Source of the DNA: Leishmania martiniquensis
Taxonomy: Eukaryota > Euglenozoa > Kinetoplastea > Trypanosomatida > Trypanosomatidae
NCBI RefSeq assembly: GCF_017916325.1
Contig: NC_090148.1
Location: 423,001 to 487,000, forward strand
Length of the DNA: 64,000 bases
Reading direction: 5' to 3'
Part shown: in pieces, positions 20,883-31,800 of the stretch
Layout: each line of letters starts with the position of its first letter
Numbering within the stretch: position 1 is the stretch's first letter
Position numbers and translations under genes: made by a program
Notes under the pieces: generated by a model
What the model saw: the letters and a program-made list of their open reading frames with translations, nothing else
Databases searched by the model: none
Told to the model about the DNA's origin: nothing

Positions 20883-23195
20883 GATAAGTGTTGTGTGTGA
20901 TTTCCTTGCCGCAGCTCGGTGCTTCAGTGCGCGTGCGAGGGAAGCGGAGCGAGAGCGAGAGCGAGAGGGAGAGGGAGAGAGGGAAAGCGTGGGGAAGATG
21001 TGCCGGGACACGGTGGAAACGCTGAAAGGGCAGAAGAGACCCTACATGACGGCGCATGCGCCCATTCTTTTAGGGAAGGAGGAGGGGGGCGCCTTCGCAT
21101 ATTTTCCGACGCCTGCACGCAAGTCTGGACGGAAAGAAGAGCGCGATGGCGTTATTTTTTCTTTCAAAGCTGTCGTTCACTTGGTTTTCGTTGAGAGGGC
21201 CCCGAAAAGAGCCCACTCAAGCTCCGGCCCAAGTGAAACAGGAGCTCGAGACAACGGCGCCGAGAGGTATGCAGCGGTGCTCTCGGGGAAGGGGGAGGTG
21301 GGGGGGGACGGGAGAAGAGTTGGGAGTAGCAGCAGCAGCAGGCACGTGCAAACAGACACAGAGGCACGAACACTTTCACATGTGTACGTGTCCGTCTCTG
21401 GCGACACTTCCTTCGTCAAGGCTCTCTTTCGTCCAGAAACGGGGGTGAAGTCCTGCTGCGCAGCTTCTCTGGTGCCTGCATGTCTCTCTTCACCTTTACG
21501 TGTACGGCGCCACCATGGTTCCGCTGCTTCAGTGCTTCCCTTACGCGCTTATGTGTGTATGCGCGTGTCTGTCGAAGAGGGTAACGGTCTCGCCCTTTCC
21601 ACAGAGAGAGACGAGGTCACGCAGCATAGGGAACCCAACAGTAAAAAAAAAGGGCCCGCATACATACGATACGCACATGCACATACGGAGGGGAAAAAAA
21701 AGATGCAAAGGAAAGGCGGGGGGAAAGGCAAACGCCCCCGCCTGAGAGGGTGCCAACATCGGAGACGGTCGCGACGATGGCGTGAAAAATGGCACCGGCT
21801 CAAGGGGGAGGGAAGGGGAGGGGAAGCCGATAGTGGTGAGCGAGAAGAGCCCACGCACACACACACACACGCACATACACATCCAGATGTGTAAATATAT
21901 ATATATGTATGCATACTTCCTTCTGCTGACGGTGAACCCCAACCACGTCTTCTCTTCTGCAGTCATCCACCGCTGCCTTACAAAGGTCCGCAATGGCACA
22001 TCGTGCACAGGAGCGGATGCGCGTGGCTGCCACAGATGTGTGCCGCCCCACAGCTGTGTCGGTGCTTCGCTCCCGCCTCATCCCTTGGCGCTGTGGTACA
22101 TTTCCTTGACCATTTCTCTGAGCCCCCTTTTCTTCACCTAGACACCGACCTCCCCACCACCACCCAACACGACCGCGCGGCCCTCCTCTCCTCTGGCATG
22201 CGGCGTATGTGACTAGAAGGAGGCGTACCCACCCACACACGTACACATAAGACTGCACAAACCTCCCCTGACGTGCGGCGCGCAGGCAGAGACGCTGCCG
22301 TGAAGCTGAAGAAGGGTGCAGACGGGCCTCTCGTAGACGCGCAAGAGGGAAAGAGAGGTGGGACGGTTCGCGAGAGATGCACGCACGTGCACAGCACATC
22401 AGCACCTGTTGTCCGGCAGGGAGCGCAAGCCAGTAGCACAGAGAGAGAGAGAGTTCGAGAGGGAGCGAAAGTAAAGAAAATACGCACGGGAGAAAGGGAG
22501 GGGTGGTGGAAGAGAAGGGGGCGATGCACAAATAGCAATGAATGTATATATATACACATATATATACATAAGCCAAGTATACAGAGAGAGTGGAGGAGGA
22601 TTGGGCAACGCAGACCGATACACTTCTCCTCCCCCTACTCTGTGTTTTTTTTCAGCGTTGTGCGTGTGTGTGTGTGTGTCTTCTTCCATGGTCTACCTCT
22701 TGTTGGTTTCTACCTCCCGCTCTCCACCCGCTTGCAGCGCTGCAGTGAAGCATCACACATACGCATCGTCGCATGCGTATTAGACTACATGCACACGCAT
22801 ACACCGTCTGCGCGCGCCCCCTGTGTGTATATGCTCGGAGCAGCTGCGGAGACAGAATGCATCACTCGCGGATGTTCACAAGAAAGAGATGACAACATCA
22901 CCGCCACACATACACACACACATACACACACGCATAGGCACATGCACGCAGAGCGAGCAAGATGAAAAAAAAAAGACGACAGCGGCGCTGCAAAGTCTGA
23001 CGAGTACGCGAGAGGTAAAGTGAGGGTCAGCGGATGGGAAGGGGAAGGGGAAATAACGTCCCACACACGGAAGAGGGAGGAAAAAGAATAAACCGCAGTC
23101 GTCGTTATGGGTCACATCGCAGCCGCACGAGGACGCAATGATGATGGGCCTCTTCATCGTGGCGTATATCTTGGTATGCGCGCGGTCTCACCCGC
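20883..23195. other. Spacer between the two lectin-like genes
   Basis: This 2.3-kb spacer holds CA runs (about 21855-21875), a TA-rich tract at about 21893-21908, (TA/CA)n at about 22544-22570, GT at about 22662-22680 and CA at about 22910-22930. A long open plus-strand frame over 20614-21894 is a shadow. The spacer is the presumed 3' UTR of the right paralogue plus splice signals. Confidence 0.5.
20922..20998 (-). promoter_or_regulatory. Trans-splice acceptor of the left lectin-like gene
   Basis: A roughly 50-nt CT-rich tract on the coding strand (plus-strand GA run at about 20937-20990) is followed by CACTGAAG, with the AG at 20923-20922. This gives a 39-nt 5' UTR and fixes the start at 20882. 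Confidence 0.6.
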
Positions 23196-24557
23196 TTACA
23201 GGTCCACGTTCGTCTCATTGATCTCGCCAGCCTGCGGCATCTCGATATCACTGAAGGCCTGCGACGCAGTGTGATTACGGCTGCGACGGGTAATGCGACG
23301 CTTCGATGTAATCAGGCTGGGCTCCGTCGACTCGCTTTCGAAGCCTCCCAGCCCCACCAGATTCGATTGCCGTTGTTCGCGGGGGGGGAAGGCACCTTCG
23401 CCGATGTCATCAAGGTTGCTCTCGCCGGGCGTACCCTGCGAGCCGCCGAAGACGCTGCCCATTGCATGGAACCGGCGCTCTCCGTTGCTGAAGATTCCAG
23501 TAACCCCCACGGACATGTCTTCCTCCTCCTCTTTCTGCTCCTGTGGATTAAAGCCGCGACCGTAGCGCAGCTGGCGACGGTGCTCCTCCTGTTGGGGTGG
23601 CAGCACCAGCGGCGCGTTGCTGATAATGTACCCCTTGCCAACCCGCTCTCGGATGACCATCTGAAAGAGCGGCTGCTCCTCCTTCGGCCTCACCGAGGTA
23701 ATGCAGCAGTAGGAGAAGATGGCCAGGAGAATGGCGCAGATGATGAGTGCGAAGATGAGGAAAAGGACCCACCAGTGCGACTGGGACCACGTCAGGTCCT
23801 TGAAGCCGTTCACGAACGTCGGCTGCGGCATGCGGGTCGTGGAGGGAGGCCGTTCCGGGTAGAGCTGATATTCACACACAATCATGAATTCGTTCTTTGG
23901 GTATGGGTCGTTGTCGTTCGGCACGAGCGGCGCGTCCATGTGGAGGAGTCCACTGCGGTCGGCTTCTAGGCTGGCAATCACACCGTAGTACCCACGCGGG
24001 TACGCCTCACCAGCTGGGCTGAGTTTCGAGTTCCAGACCAGCTGCTCGAACTGATTGAGAATCTGGGAGGCGGGCGTCTCGGTTCTGTAGAGGTTGGCCC
24101 AGTATGCCGTACCAGGCTCGCCGTCATACGAGTACATGTCGTAGAAGCCGTAGCGCCAGCGGTAGTAGCAGCTCGCACTGCTCTGCCCTTGATCATCCTG
24201 GGGGGTGCGATCTTTACACGTCGTGCCCTCCATGGACGGCGCCGCGCTGGCGCCGGTGTAGATGCTGCTAGTTTTGCCGCCGCCGTTGGCATCCATCATG
24301 CGCGCGATCTCCATGCTCAGCCCAGCGTTCGCGCCGCTGGCGGGGACTCCGCCAGCGTCGAAGCACATCTTCTCCGTGCTGTCGTACGTGACTGCTATGC
24401 CGGAGGTGGACAGAGATGCGGAGCTGTAGGCTGTGTAGCCCTTTATTTGCAGCGCCAGCAGACCAGGTAGGCCGATCGCCATGGCGGCCTCTGTGGTCCC
24501 GCTCAGGGTGAGAAGCAGCAGCAGCGCCGCCGAATGAAAGGGAGCAAAGGACTTCAT
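23196..24557 (-). CDS. Type I membrane protein with C-type-lectin-like ectodomain (right paralogue)
   Basis: The protein has 453 residues from MKSFAPFHSA. A clean splice acceptor lies 60 nt upstream with no intervening ATG. A signal peptide is clear (SAALLLLLTLSGTTEAA, about 8-25). The ectodomain has a Cys-X-X-X-Gly start (KMCFDAGG), then TTCKDR, SCYYRWRYGFYDMY and a closing FMIVCEYQLYPE, the last strongly like the C-type lectin 'FICE' strand. A span (WWVLFLIFALIICAILLAIF) near 275-297 is followed by a 150-residue cytosolic tail with an acidic EEEEED run and basic KRRITRRSR. A conserved role is not known to me. The tail has several Pro, Gln and Asp/Glu clusters that could bind trafficking factors, but no certain sorting motif is claimed. 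It is paralogous to the gene at 19.7-20.9 kb by domain order and motifs. Confidence 0.75.
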   Translation of the reverse strand: MKSFAPFHSAALLLLLTLSGTTEAAMAIGLPGLLALQIKGYTAYSSASLSTSGIAVTYDSTEKMCFDAGGVPASGANAGLSMEIARMMDANGGGKTSSIYTGASAAPSMEGTTCKDRTPQDDQGQSSASCYYRWRYGFYDMYSYDGEPGTAYWANLYRTETPASQILNQFEQLVWNSKLSPAGEAYPRGYYGVIASLEADRSGLLHMDAPLVPNDNDPYPKNEFMIVCEYQLYPERPPSTTRMPQPTFVNGFKDLTWSQSHWWVLFLIFALIICAILLAIFSYCCITSVRPKEEQPLFQMVIRERVGKGYIISNAPLVLPPQQEEHRRQLRYGRGFNPQEQKEEEEDMSVGVTGIFSNGERRFHAMGSVFGGSQGTPGESNLDDIGEGAFPPREQRQSNLVGLGGFESESTEPSLITSKRRITRRSRNHTASQAFSDIEMPQAGEINETNVDL

Positions 24558-26358
24558 GACTGCCTGCTGGAGGGCGTCCAGGAACCCCTCCTCTTCGCTC
24601 TTGTTGCTGCAGCTCCACTGTGAGAGAGGAAACACTTCAGGAGAGCGGGCGGATGCAATGGGAGGGAGGGAGGAATCTGCAGACACACACACACACACAC
24701 ACCAACCGGGACGCAAATGTTCCTCGTATTCGTGTCAGGGGAAGAGCGAGGGAGAAGGGGGGAGGAAATGGCATGCAGTGATTCGCAAGCACACACTCAG
24801 TACTTTGCACAAATGAGACACACGCAGACGGATAGACGTGTGTAGAGGCCCATCGAAGGGGAAGAGGGGGGAGGGGGAGGGGAGGTCGGCGTCACAACGC
24901 AACAGGTGAAACGCGACAGTGAGGGATGCGTGGTGAGTGGACGAGAGGACAGTTGCGCTGACGCAGAGGAGAGAGCCAATGCAAAGAAATGAAGGTGCGC
25001 GTGCGTGTGCGGAGGATGGGCAGAGTCAGTACGTGGGCGAGCAAGCGGTGGCGCGGAAGGAGCGAGGACGCGGCAGGTGAAATATAAACAGAATAAAGGC
25101 AGGTGATGCTGGGATTGGGGTGGGTGGTGCGGTGAAGATCAGAGAAGAGTGGCATGGAAGGGATGCACACAGAGAGACGGAGAGAGAGAGACATACAGGC
25201 GCAGAGGCACCAAGACGTACGTTGGTGAGGGTTCGTCCGCGTGAGGAAACCGGGCTGCAACGTCTTGCGCCCTCTCCTTCCACTCGCCGAGTGCTGCCAC
25301 CACGGCAAAGCAGCACGCCTCGTGGCCGCTGCTTCGTCCGCCGCAGTCTCCCCCATATTTGCCTCTCTTTTCATCATTGATAGAAGGCTTTCCCCCTAAA
25401 CCGAAGGCGTTTTTTTTCGCCGTGGAAGCGTCGATAGAGAGAAAGAGAGAGAGAGATGCGAACTGCAGGCAAGCGCATATGCACGGGCTGTCCGTATGGA
25501 GGTCTTCTGTGCTGGTCCCTTTTTCGTTTGCGTCTGCCACGAAAGGAGGAGACGGGGCCGTTTCGTTGCCCTCATTTCTTTCCCTTCTTGGCAATCGTGC
25601 CGAGTTGCCTGACTCGCTATGCCCCCCTCCTCCCCGATCGTAGGAGACGATAGGAGAGAGCGCTGTCCACGACGTCTGCTCACCTTCACTGCATGCCGGC
25701 AGACAGCGTAGGGAGGGGAGGGGGAGGGGCGTATAGTTCTCTACTTCTTGCAGGCGCGACAGAGACACGCCCCACCCGCCCGCCCTCCCTCTCCGCTGGG
25801 CACTGTGCCCGCGGCCACGTGTCAAGAAGAGGGGGGTACATGCGCGTCTCTGTCGCGACACGCAGCAGGGAATAAGGAGGGTACAGGGGAAGAGGGCGAT
25901 AGACCCGGTAATCTTAACCCTTTCTCCCTGCGGAAGTCTTCTCAGTTTTATGCCCCCCCTCTCCCTCTGTCCTCTAACTCACTCCTCACAACTTCCGCAC
26001 CGCCTTCTACACACTCTCTCAGAACGCTTTCCTCCGCTTCGGTTGTTGTCGCTCCCCCGCTGATCGAGGCGCACGAAAATGAGCGGCGCTAAACGGGAAG
26101 GCGGAGGAGGGGCCGTGGTGTGAGCGGCGGGGCAGGAGGTGAGGTGAAGGGAAGGTTTGCCTACGCTCCCGGAGCGACGCGGCGGCAGGAGCCGCTTTTG
26201 TCCCTTTCGTATGCATAAAGAGAACAAGCAGACGAGAAGACGCCTGCGCAGTCGTCACTAGCGGTGGCCTGCCTCAGAGAGGCGCCAACTCCCTCATAAG
26301 CGCCCCCCTCCTCTCCTGGCCATCGGTGCGCCCGGCCCCATCCGATCAGAAACTTTCG
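24558..26358. other. Spacer between the 470-residue membrane protein and the right lectin-like gene
   Basis: This 1.8 kb is non-coding. It holds a CA run at about 24682-24701, purine-rich runs around 24858-24885 and GA repeats at about 25435-25455. No gene, RNA or shared repeat was recognised; it is the presumed 3' UTR of the 470-residue membrane protein. Confidence 0.5.
24618..24640 (-). promoter_or_regulatory. Trans-splice acceptor of the right lectin-like gene
   Basis: The coding strand reads TTTCCTCTCTCACAG, with the AG at 24619-24618. It sits 60 nt upstream of the annotated ATG, and no other ATG intervenes. This is the cleanest acceptor in the window. Confidence 0.7.
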
Positions 26359-27771
26359 CTAGAGGCCCACCATGCTCAAGGTGCTACAGATGGCCTCTGC
26401 CCAACAGTAGAAGTCGTACCGCGCGTTGGCGTCGTTGCGCACGAGCGGCCAGCGGGAGCTGCTACCGCTGCGGTTGGTGCTGCTTGCGCACGAGGTGGCC
26501 AGGAACACGATGCCGGCAAACACCACGTCACCCGCCAGCATCATCCCGGTTTTCGCAACGGGCGAGTGAATGAGCTTCGTCGGACGACGACGTCGACGCC
26601 GCTGCGACAGCGCAGGAGTTCCGGGATCGGCAGCAGCCCCGTTGGTTGGCGTCGGCGCCTTCGCCGTTGAGCTCGCAGGCGATGACGCGGTGCACCAGTG
26701 GCGCATCAATACGGTAGAGGTGCGCCTCGTAAGCCACCACAGCCCCGCAGCGATGCGTGACGACACGCGTGGCAGCAATGACACCATGAAGTAACCACGA
26801 GGTGAGAGGGACGCCCAGACGCTGTCCGCCAAGGCGTGTCGTGACGATGATGACGGTGCCGCGGGTCCTTCGCGCCACTCGGCGTGCAACGGCTGCGTGC
26901 AGCCAGTGAGGCGCTGCCAGAGCGTTTGAATGGCCCCAAAACGAGGAAAGAGTCGCGACCATACACCAGCTGCGGAGACGCTGAAGCTGTAAAGGCCGTA
27001 AATGGAGTTGACAGCCGGCGACGGGGGGGCTGCGGTGATGAAAAGCGGCTCCGTGGCGAACGCATCGAGGAGCAGCATCGGCGCGGCGCCCTTTGCGACG
27101 GCAGCCGCGGGCGGCGCTCCGAAGGGAACGATTTGGTCGAGTGCCCGGCAGCCGGCGTAGAAGACGGTGAGGGATGCGACAGACACGAGGAGGCTCGTTG
27201 TAGCTGCTCGCAGCACGACCACACCGTATTCGTACACAACGCCCAAACTGCAGGTCCGCACGAATTGCCTATTTGGTGCACGCTGCGCTGCCAGCACTCG
27301 ATGCGCAATCGAGGACACCACCCATGAGTGGCGGCGACCCATACGGAGGGCAAAGATCGAGGCAGGCTGGTGCGACGCCGATCGCGATGACCCTGTCCAC
27401 AGTGCTAGCGTGCCGTCGCCGGCGTTTCCCCCCGCCTCCTGTTCATCCTTCGCACCACTGTTGTAGGTGATGGAAACGCGGCCCGCCTCCGCCGGGTAGA
27501 TTTGCGCGCCGTCCGCCTCCGCCCCGTTAAAGAGCTCCGCTAGCTGCACTGTGTCCTTCGCCAGGTTTACCAGCTCTGCCCGGTGCCGGTGGGCTACGAC
27601 GCGGGCCACCTGGTACACAACCGGAGTGGCCGCCAGTGCCACACCCACCACGGCCGCGTGCCAGCGCAGAAGATGCTTCACATCTCGCAGAAAGAGATGC
27701 GCCGCCTGCTGTGCTTGACCGCCACTGTCGCATAAGCTCCCCGTGGCGACAGCCACGCTCATGCCTGTCAT
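26359..27771 (-). CDS. Multi-span membrane protein, unknown function
   Basis: The 470-residue protein starts at MTGMSVAVATG; a second ATG lies three codons on. Hydrophobic stretches occur near residues 35-55 (LRWHAAVVGVALAATPVVYQ), 185-210 (VVVLRAATTSLLVSVASLTV) and 410-430 (GMMLAGDVVFAGIVFLATSC). Moderately hydrophobic segments between them could be additional spans. A basic run SQRRRRRRPTKL precedes the last span, which suggests that side faces the cytosol or matrix. There is no cleavable signal peptide. The many Arg and Ala residues and the lack of a signal would suit a mitochondrial or glycosomal membrane, but that is a guess. I recognise no family. A short pyrimidine tract and AG at 27787-27786 sit 14 nt before the start. 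Confidence 0.68.
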   Translation of the reverse strand: MTGMSVAVATGSLCDSGGQAQQAAHLFLRDVKHLLRWHAAVVGVALAATPVVYQVARVVAHRHRAELVNLAKDTVQLAELFNGAEADGAQIYPAEAGRVSITYNSGAKDEQEAGGNAGDGTLALWTGSSRSASHQPASIFALRMGRRHSWVVSSIAHRVLAAQRAPNRQFVRTCSLGVVYEYGVVVLRAATTSLLVSVASLTVFYAGCRALDQIVPFGAPPAAAVAKGAAPMLLLDAFATEPLFITAAPPSPAVNSIYGLYSFSVSAAGVWSRLFPRFGAIQTLWQRLTGCTQPLHAEWREGPAAPSSSSRHALADSVWASLSPRGYFMVSLLPRVSSRIAAGLWWLTRRTSTVLMRHWCTASSPASSTAKAPTPTNGAAADPGTPALSQRRRRRRPTKLIHSPVAKTGMMLAGDVVFAGIVFLATSCASSTNRSGSSSRWPLVRNDANARYDFYCWAEAICSTLSMVGL

Positions 27772-28895
27772 TGAAATGCGGAGTACTAGAAAGGGTGATT
27801 GAGACGCGCGTGACCAGGCATTTCCGCGCGGGCGAGTGTGTGCAGCCACGCAACACAGCAACCTGGGGCAACAGGCAGACGAAAACAGGGGAAGAGAGAG
27901 CGGAGAAAGCACGTCCACGCAGTGACGAATGAGAGGGAAGAATTGTAAGAAGCGGTGTGTGTGTGTGTGGAGGAGGGGGGAAGGATATGTATGTGTGCGC
28001 TAATGCGCCCCCGCTAGCTAAGGGGGTGAGGGGGGGAAGGGGCGTATATATATATATATGTGCGTTTCTGTGATGTGGGCGTGGGCGCTCGCCCCGGCGG
28101 GACGACGGAAGACGAAAACAAGAGAGAAGCAAAAGTTCTCCAGGTCGATGGAGCGCGACCCGCAGCGCAGGAAGAAAAAGAAAAATGCGCGTCCCATTTC
28201 GGATCAAAGAGGGGAAGCGATGAGACAATGGACAGTAGTTGAAAGGGAAGAGCAGGCGCACACCAAGCGCCGCAGGTGCAGAACGGAAACAGATGCTGGG
28301 AGAGGTCGGCAGACGACCGAGCAGATGGTGGCCTGGCCGAGGAGAAGGAGAACGCAACTTGCGGACGAGGCGGTGGGGTGTGAGGAATGCGAGTTCGTGC
28401 TGAAGCACGGGCCCATCACACTCACGTTGGCAACGCTGACCAGCAAACATGAGCGCATACTTCTTTTTTTTGTTCTCTCGCGTCATCGATACGTTCCTCT
28501 CCAAGATGGGGAGGGGGGTGAAAAGACGTGTGTGTGTGTGTATCGGGGGATAGGAACGGAGGAAGGGAGGGGATTGGTGTGAAGGAGGTCTTCGTTGCCG
28601 CCGCCACCACTGCTGCTGCTGCTGCACGCACAGGCGAAAGTGTGTGTGTGTGCAGCAGCCCCACCACCTCCATCCCTGCCCCCCACCTCACCTCGTCCTG
28701 CGATGAACGCGATAGCAAAGGGGTAAACGAAAAAAATGCTGGATAGAGACGCGCCTTTGTCGTGAACGGATAAGGCGTCGGGGGTGACGTTTTCGCGTGG
28801 TGCGCATAATGCTCTCCACAGCCACGGACAGAGGGCCGCTGAAGCGGTGACTGCCTTGTCAGTGGCAGCACCGCGGCTGATAGGGACGAGCAGGG
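27772..28895. other. Spacer between the FKBP15-like and 470-residue genes
   Basis: This 1.1-kb spacer contains a (TA)n tract at about 28045-28059, GT runs at about 27956-27970 and 28530-28542, and a (CTG)n-type run near 28610-28625. No gene was recognised; it is the presumed 3' UTR of the FKBP15-like gene. Confidence 0.5.
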
Positions 28896-31800
28896 CTACG
28901 CATCGCTGATGGTGGTGGCGTGCTCGGCAGCGGCGTCAATGAGAGACGCGGCATTCGGTAGAGCAGGCGGCGGCGGCGGCGAAGCTAGTGCATCTGTGGA
29001 GAGTCGAGTGGCCATGCGACTGGGCTTTGCAGGCGCAGACGAGGAGGACGACAAAGAGGACGTCGAGTGTCGTGGCGTGAGAGCGCTCTCGATGTCCACT
29101 GGACGTACCATCTCTACTCCAGTGTGCGTATGGGGCGCCACGAACTGGTTGCCAACACCCGTCCACGTTGGAGCACTTGCATCGGTCGCTGTAGTGGCCA
29201 AGACGGTGCTTGGCGCGGGTACTGTTTGCACCTTTTCAGCAGCGCCAGAACTGGAGGAAGGTGCTGCTGAAGCTCTCGCGGCCGTCGCATCAGCAGAAGC
29301 AGCGGCAGCATCGGCGGTGGCGATGACCGAAGACTGGAATGCATGACTCGCATCAGCGGTGCTGTCACCGGCATAGGAGCACAATGCTTCGCTGTCTCCA
29401 GCCTCAGCCAAGAATTGACCTTGGGGTGTGCGGGCGGTTACTGGCCGCGACGATACAGCGCGCAGTAGTGAGCCCGCGCCCAAGTCGGAAAAATCGGCCC
29501 CCCTCTCGTTGGCCGAGGCAGACGGCAGTGACGAAGCCGCCGTTGCATTGAGGACACCGTCCGCCGGCGCACTGCAGGGCGGACACGAGGCCCAGGCCGC
29601 GTTTCCATTTGCGCCGCCGCTCCCTTTCGCGCCCACCTCGGAGTAAAACGACTCCTCAGCAGCTGCCGACAGAGCCGTGACGCGAGTGACTGCGGTGCCC
29701 TCACAGGCGCGCCTGTCGCCACGGAATGCATCCTCTGCTGCATCCCCTGCCGCCTCCGCTGCGCCGGTCATCACCAACGCCGCTTGAGCAACCTCCGGCA
29801 GCAGTGCTGCCGCCACGGCTGCGAGTTCGTCCTGCGATGCAGCCGTGTGCACCGGCGGAAGTGGTGGTGGCGGTGTCGCCAACGCACGTGCAGCCGCGCT
29901 GTTCTGCTCCGCCTCAGGTGTAGGTATTTCCAGCGGCGCTCCAGTCCCCGCCAAGGGAGCGGGGGATGTGGAGGATAGGTACTCGGGATTCAAAGCTGGC
30001 GTCTGCTGCTGCCTGCCGCGCCGCGCCTCTATCAGCTCACGAAGCTGCACATTCTCGGCCGCCCGCTGTGCCTCGTTGGAGCGGATCTGCAGCACCGCTG
30101 CCTGCGCTTCCGATCGTATGGCTTCCGTAATGATAGCCAGAACATCATCTACGGCAGCGACAGCGGTGGCGTCATCGCCGTCGGAGCCCAACTCCTCACA
30201 TGGCTTCTCAACACTCCCTCCCTTGTCGGCTGTCAGCGATGGTGGGCCTTTGGATCGCGGGTGCGACTGGAGAGAGGAAAGCTGCAGCAACTTCCCCTCC
30301 ACTTGACTGTACACGGCGTTCAGCATTCGCTTGACACGCTTGCACTGCTGCTGCACCGTCTCCTCCGGCACGCGAACGTCAGCGTTGGCTTGAAGGTGCT
30401 GCAGTTTCTCGTTCAGCTCCGATAGTACGTCAATCTCGGCGCGCAGCTGGCGTCGGTCGCGCTCGTGGCGGAACTTCGCATCCTGCAGCGCCACTTGCAA
30501 CGCAGTCACTTCCTGCTCTTTGGCCATCAACTTCGCTTGCCACTCCGCCACCACCGATCCGCCGGCGCCGCCAGTGCAGCTACCCTCCACCTCCAGCAGT
30601 GTTGCCTGTCGGCCCTCTCGATAGCCTGCCGCGTGACCATCCAACCTGCCCGCGGCGTACCGCTCCTCACTTACACGCTCCAGCTCGTCTCGATGCCGCG
30701 CATCGCGCTCTACGAGCCGAAGACGCGTTTGCTCGGCCTCGTCCTTCCGCTGCCGAGTCCACAAGTCCTGCTGCAGATGCAGGTCTCTCTCCAACGCCTG
30801 AGCGCGGTCGGAGGAGCGGCTCATTGCCTCGAGCGCGCGTTGGTAGTTCTCGTTCGCTTCCTCGTACTTGTGGCGGTAGCGCTCGATGCTGGCGAGAAGC
30901 GCCTCCCGGTCTTTGAGGGCATCCTCGATGGCCACCTCCTCCTGGGGCGCCAGCCCGACCACCCTTCGCATGACGCGCTCCAGCTCTGTGTTGTTGCGTT
31001 GCAGCTTTGCTTCAATGTCGAGGCGGTCGATCTTTTCGTACAAGGAGCCGAGCTGCACCTGCACGCTAGCCAGTGCGCGCTCTACGCTTTCCCAGCTTTG
31101 CTGCGATGCTGCCTGGTGTGACGCTGAGGCGCTCGGCGACTGCTGCTGCTGTTGCTGTTGCAGTAAGTGGAGGAGGAGCTGCTGCAGCAGCGCGTTCGTG
31201 GACAAAGCGTCAGCAGCGGGGGGCACTTTTGACGGCTCCGCAGCAGGCGATGGCGCAGGGTCAGCAGTTGCAGGAGCAGGTGCAGGAGGGAGCGGACGCG
31301 TCGGTGCCAGGTCACCAGCGGCAGTCTCAGTTGATGGCGCCGGCGTGCCTATTGGGGATGAGGCAACCTGCAGGCATGTCATGTAGATTACCGCTGGGGT
31401 ATCCAGAGCGCGTTGGGGGGCTCTGCTGCTTGGACGATCCGACAGACGGGGAGCGATTTGCGACCTCGGCAGATGCGTGCCTGTGTTTTCTGGAGTCAAG
31501 AAGACAAGCCGCGATTCACCTTCTCGCATGCCAACCAGCGCATCGGCAGCAGCAGCCCAGAGCGACCCATCTGTGGCCGACACAGCCTGGGGTGCCGACG
31601 GCGGCACCGCCTCGATGCACCTGCCGGGAACACAGTAGAGGGTCTGCCTGCTGATGCGACGCAACTCCCAAGTTTGCCAGCACATGAGCGCCGGCACGTC
31701 TGCGCGGACCACACCTGGCGCGCCACCCACGAGCTCGGCAACAGCCTTTTCGGTTTTGGAGGGCGGCGGAGTGGGCAGCGTCCGTACAGATGGGATAGGC

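Noticed and set aside
20614..21894. A 426-codon plus-strand open frame over the left lectin-like gene and spacer
   Set aside because: It overlaps the start of a gene with clear signal peptide and splice signal, and its protein is low-complexity (Glu/Arg-rich) with CA-repeat-derived His/Thr runs.
27527..28627. A 366-codon minus-strand open frame ahead of the 470-residue gene
   Set aside because: Much of it translates CA/GT and TA microsatellites and it runs into the well-supported gene in a different frame.
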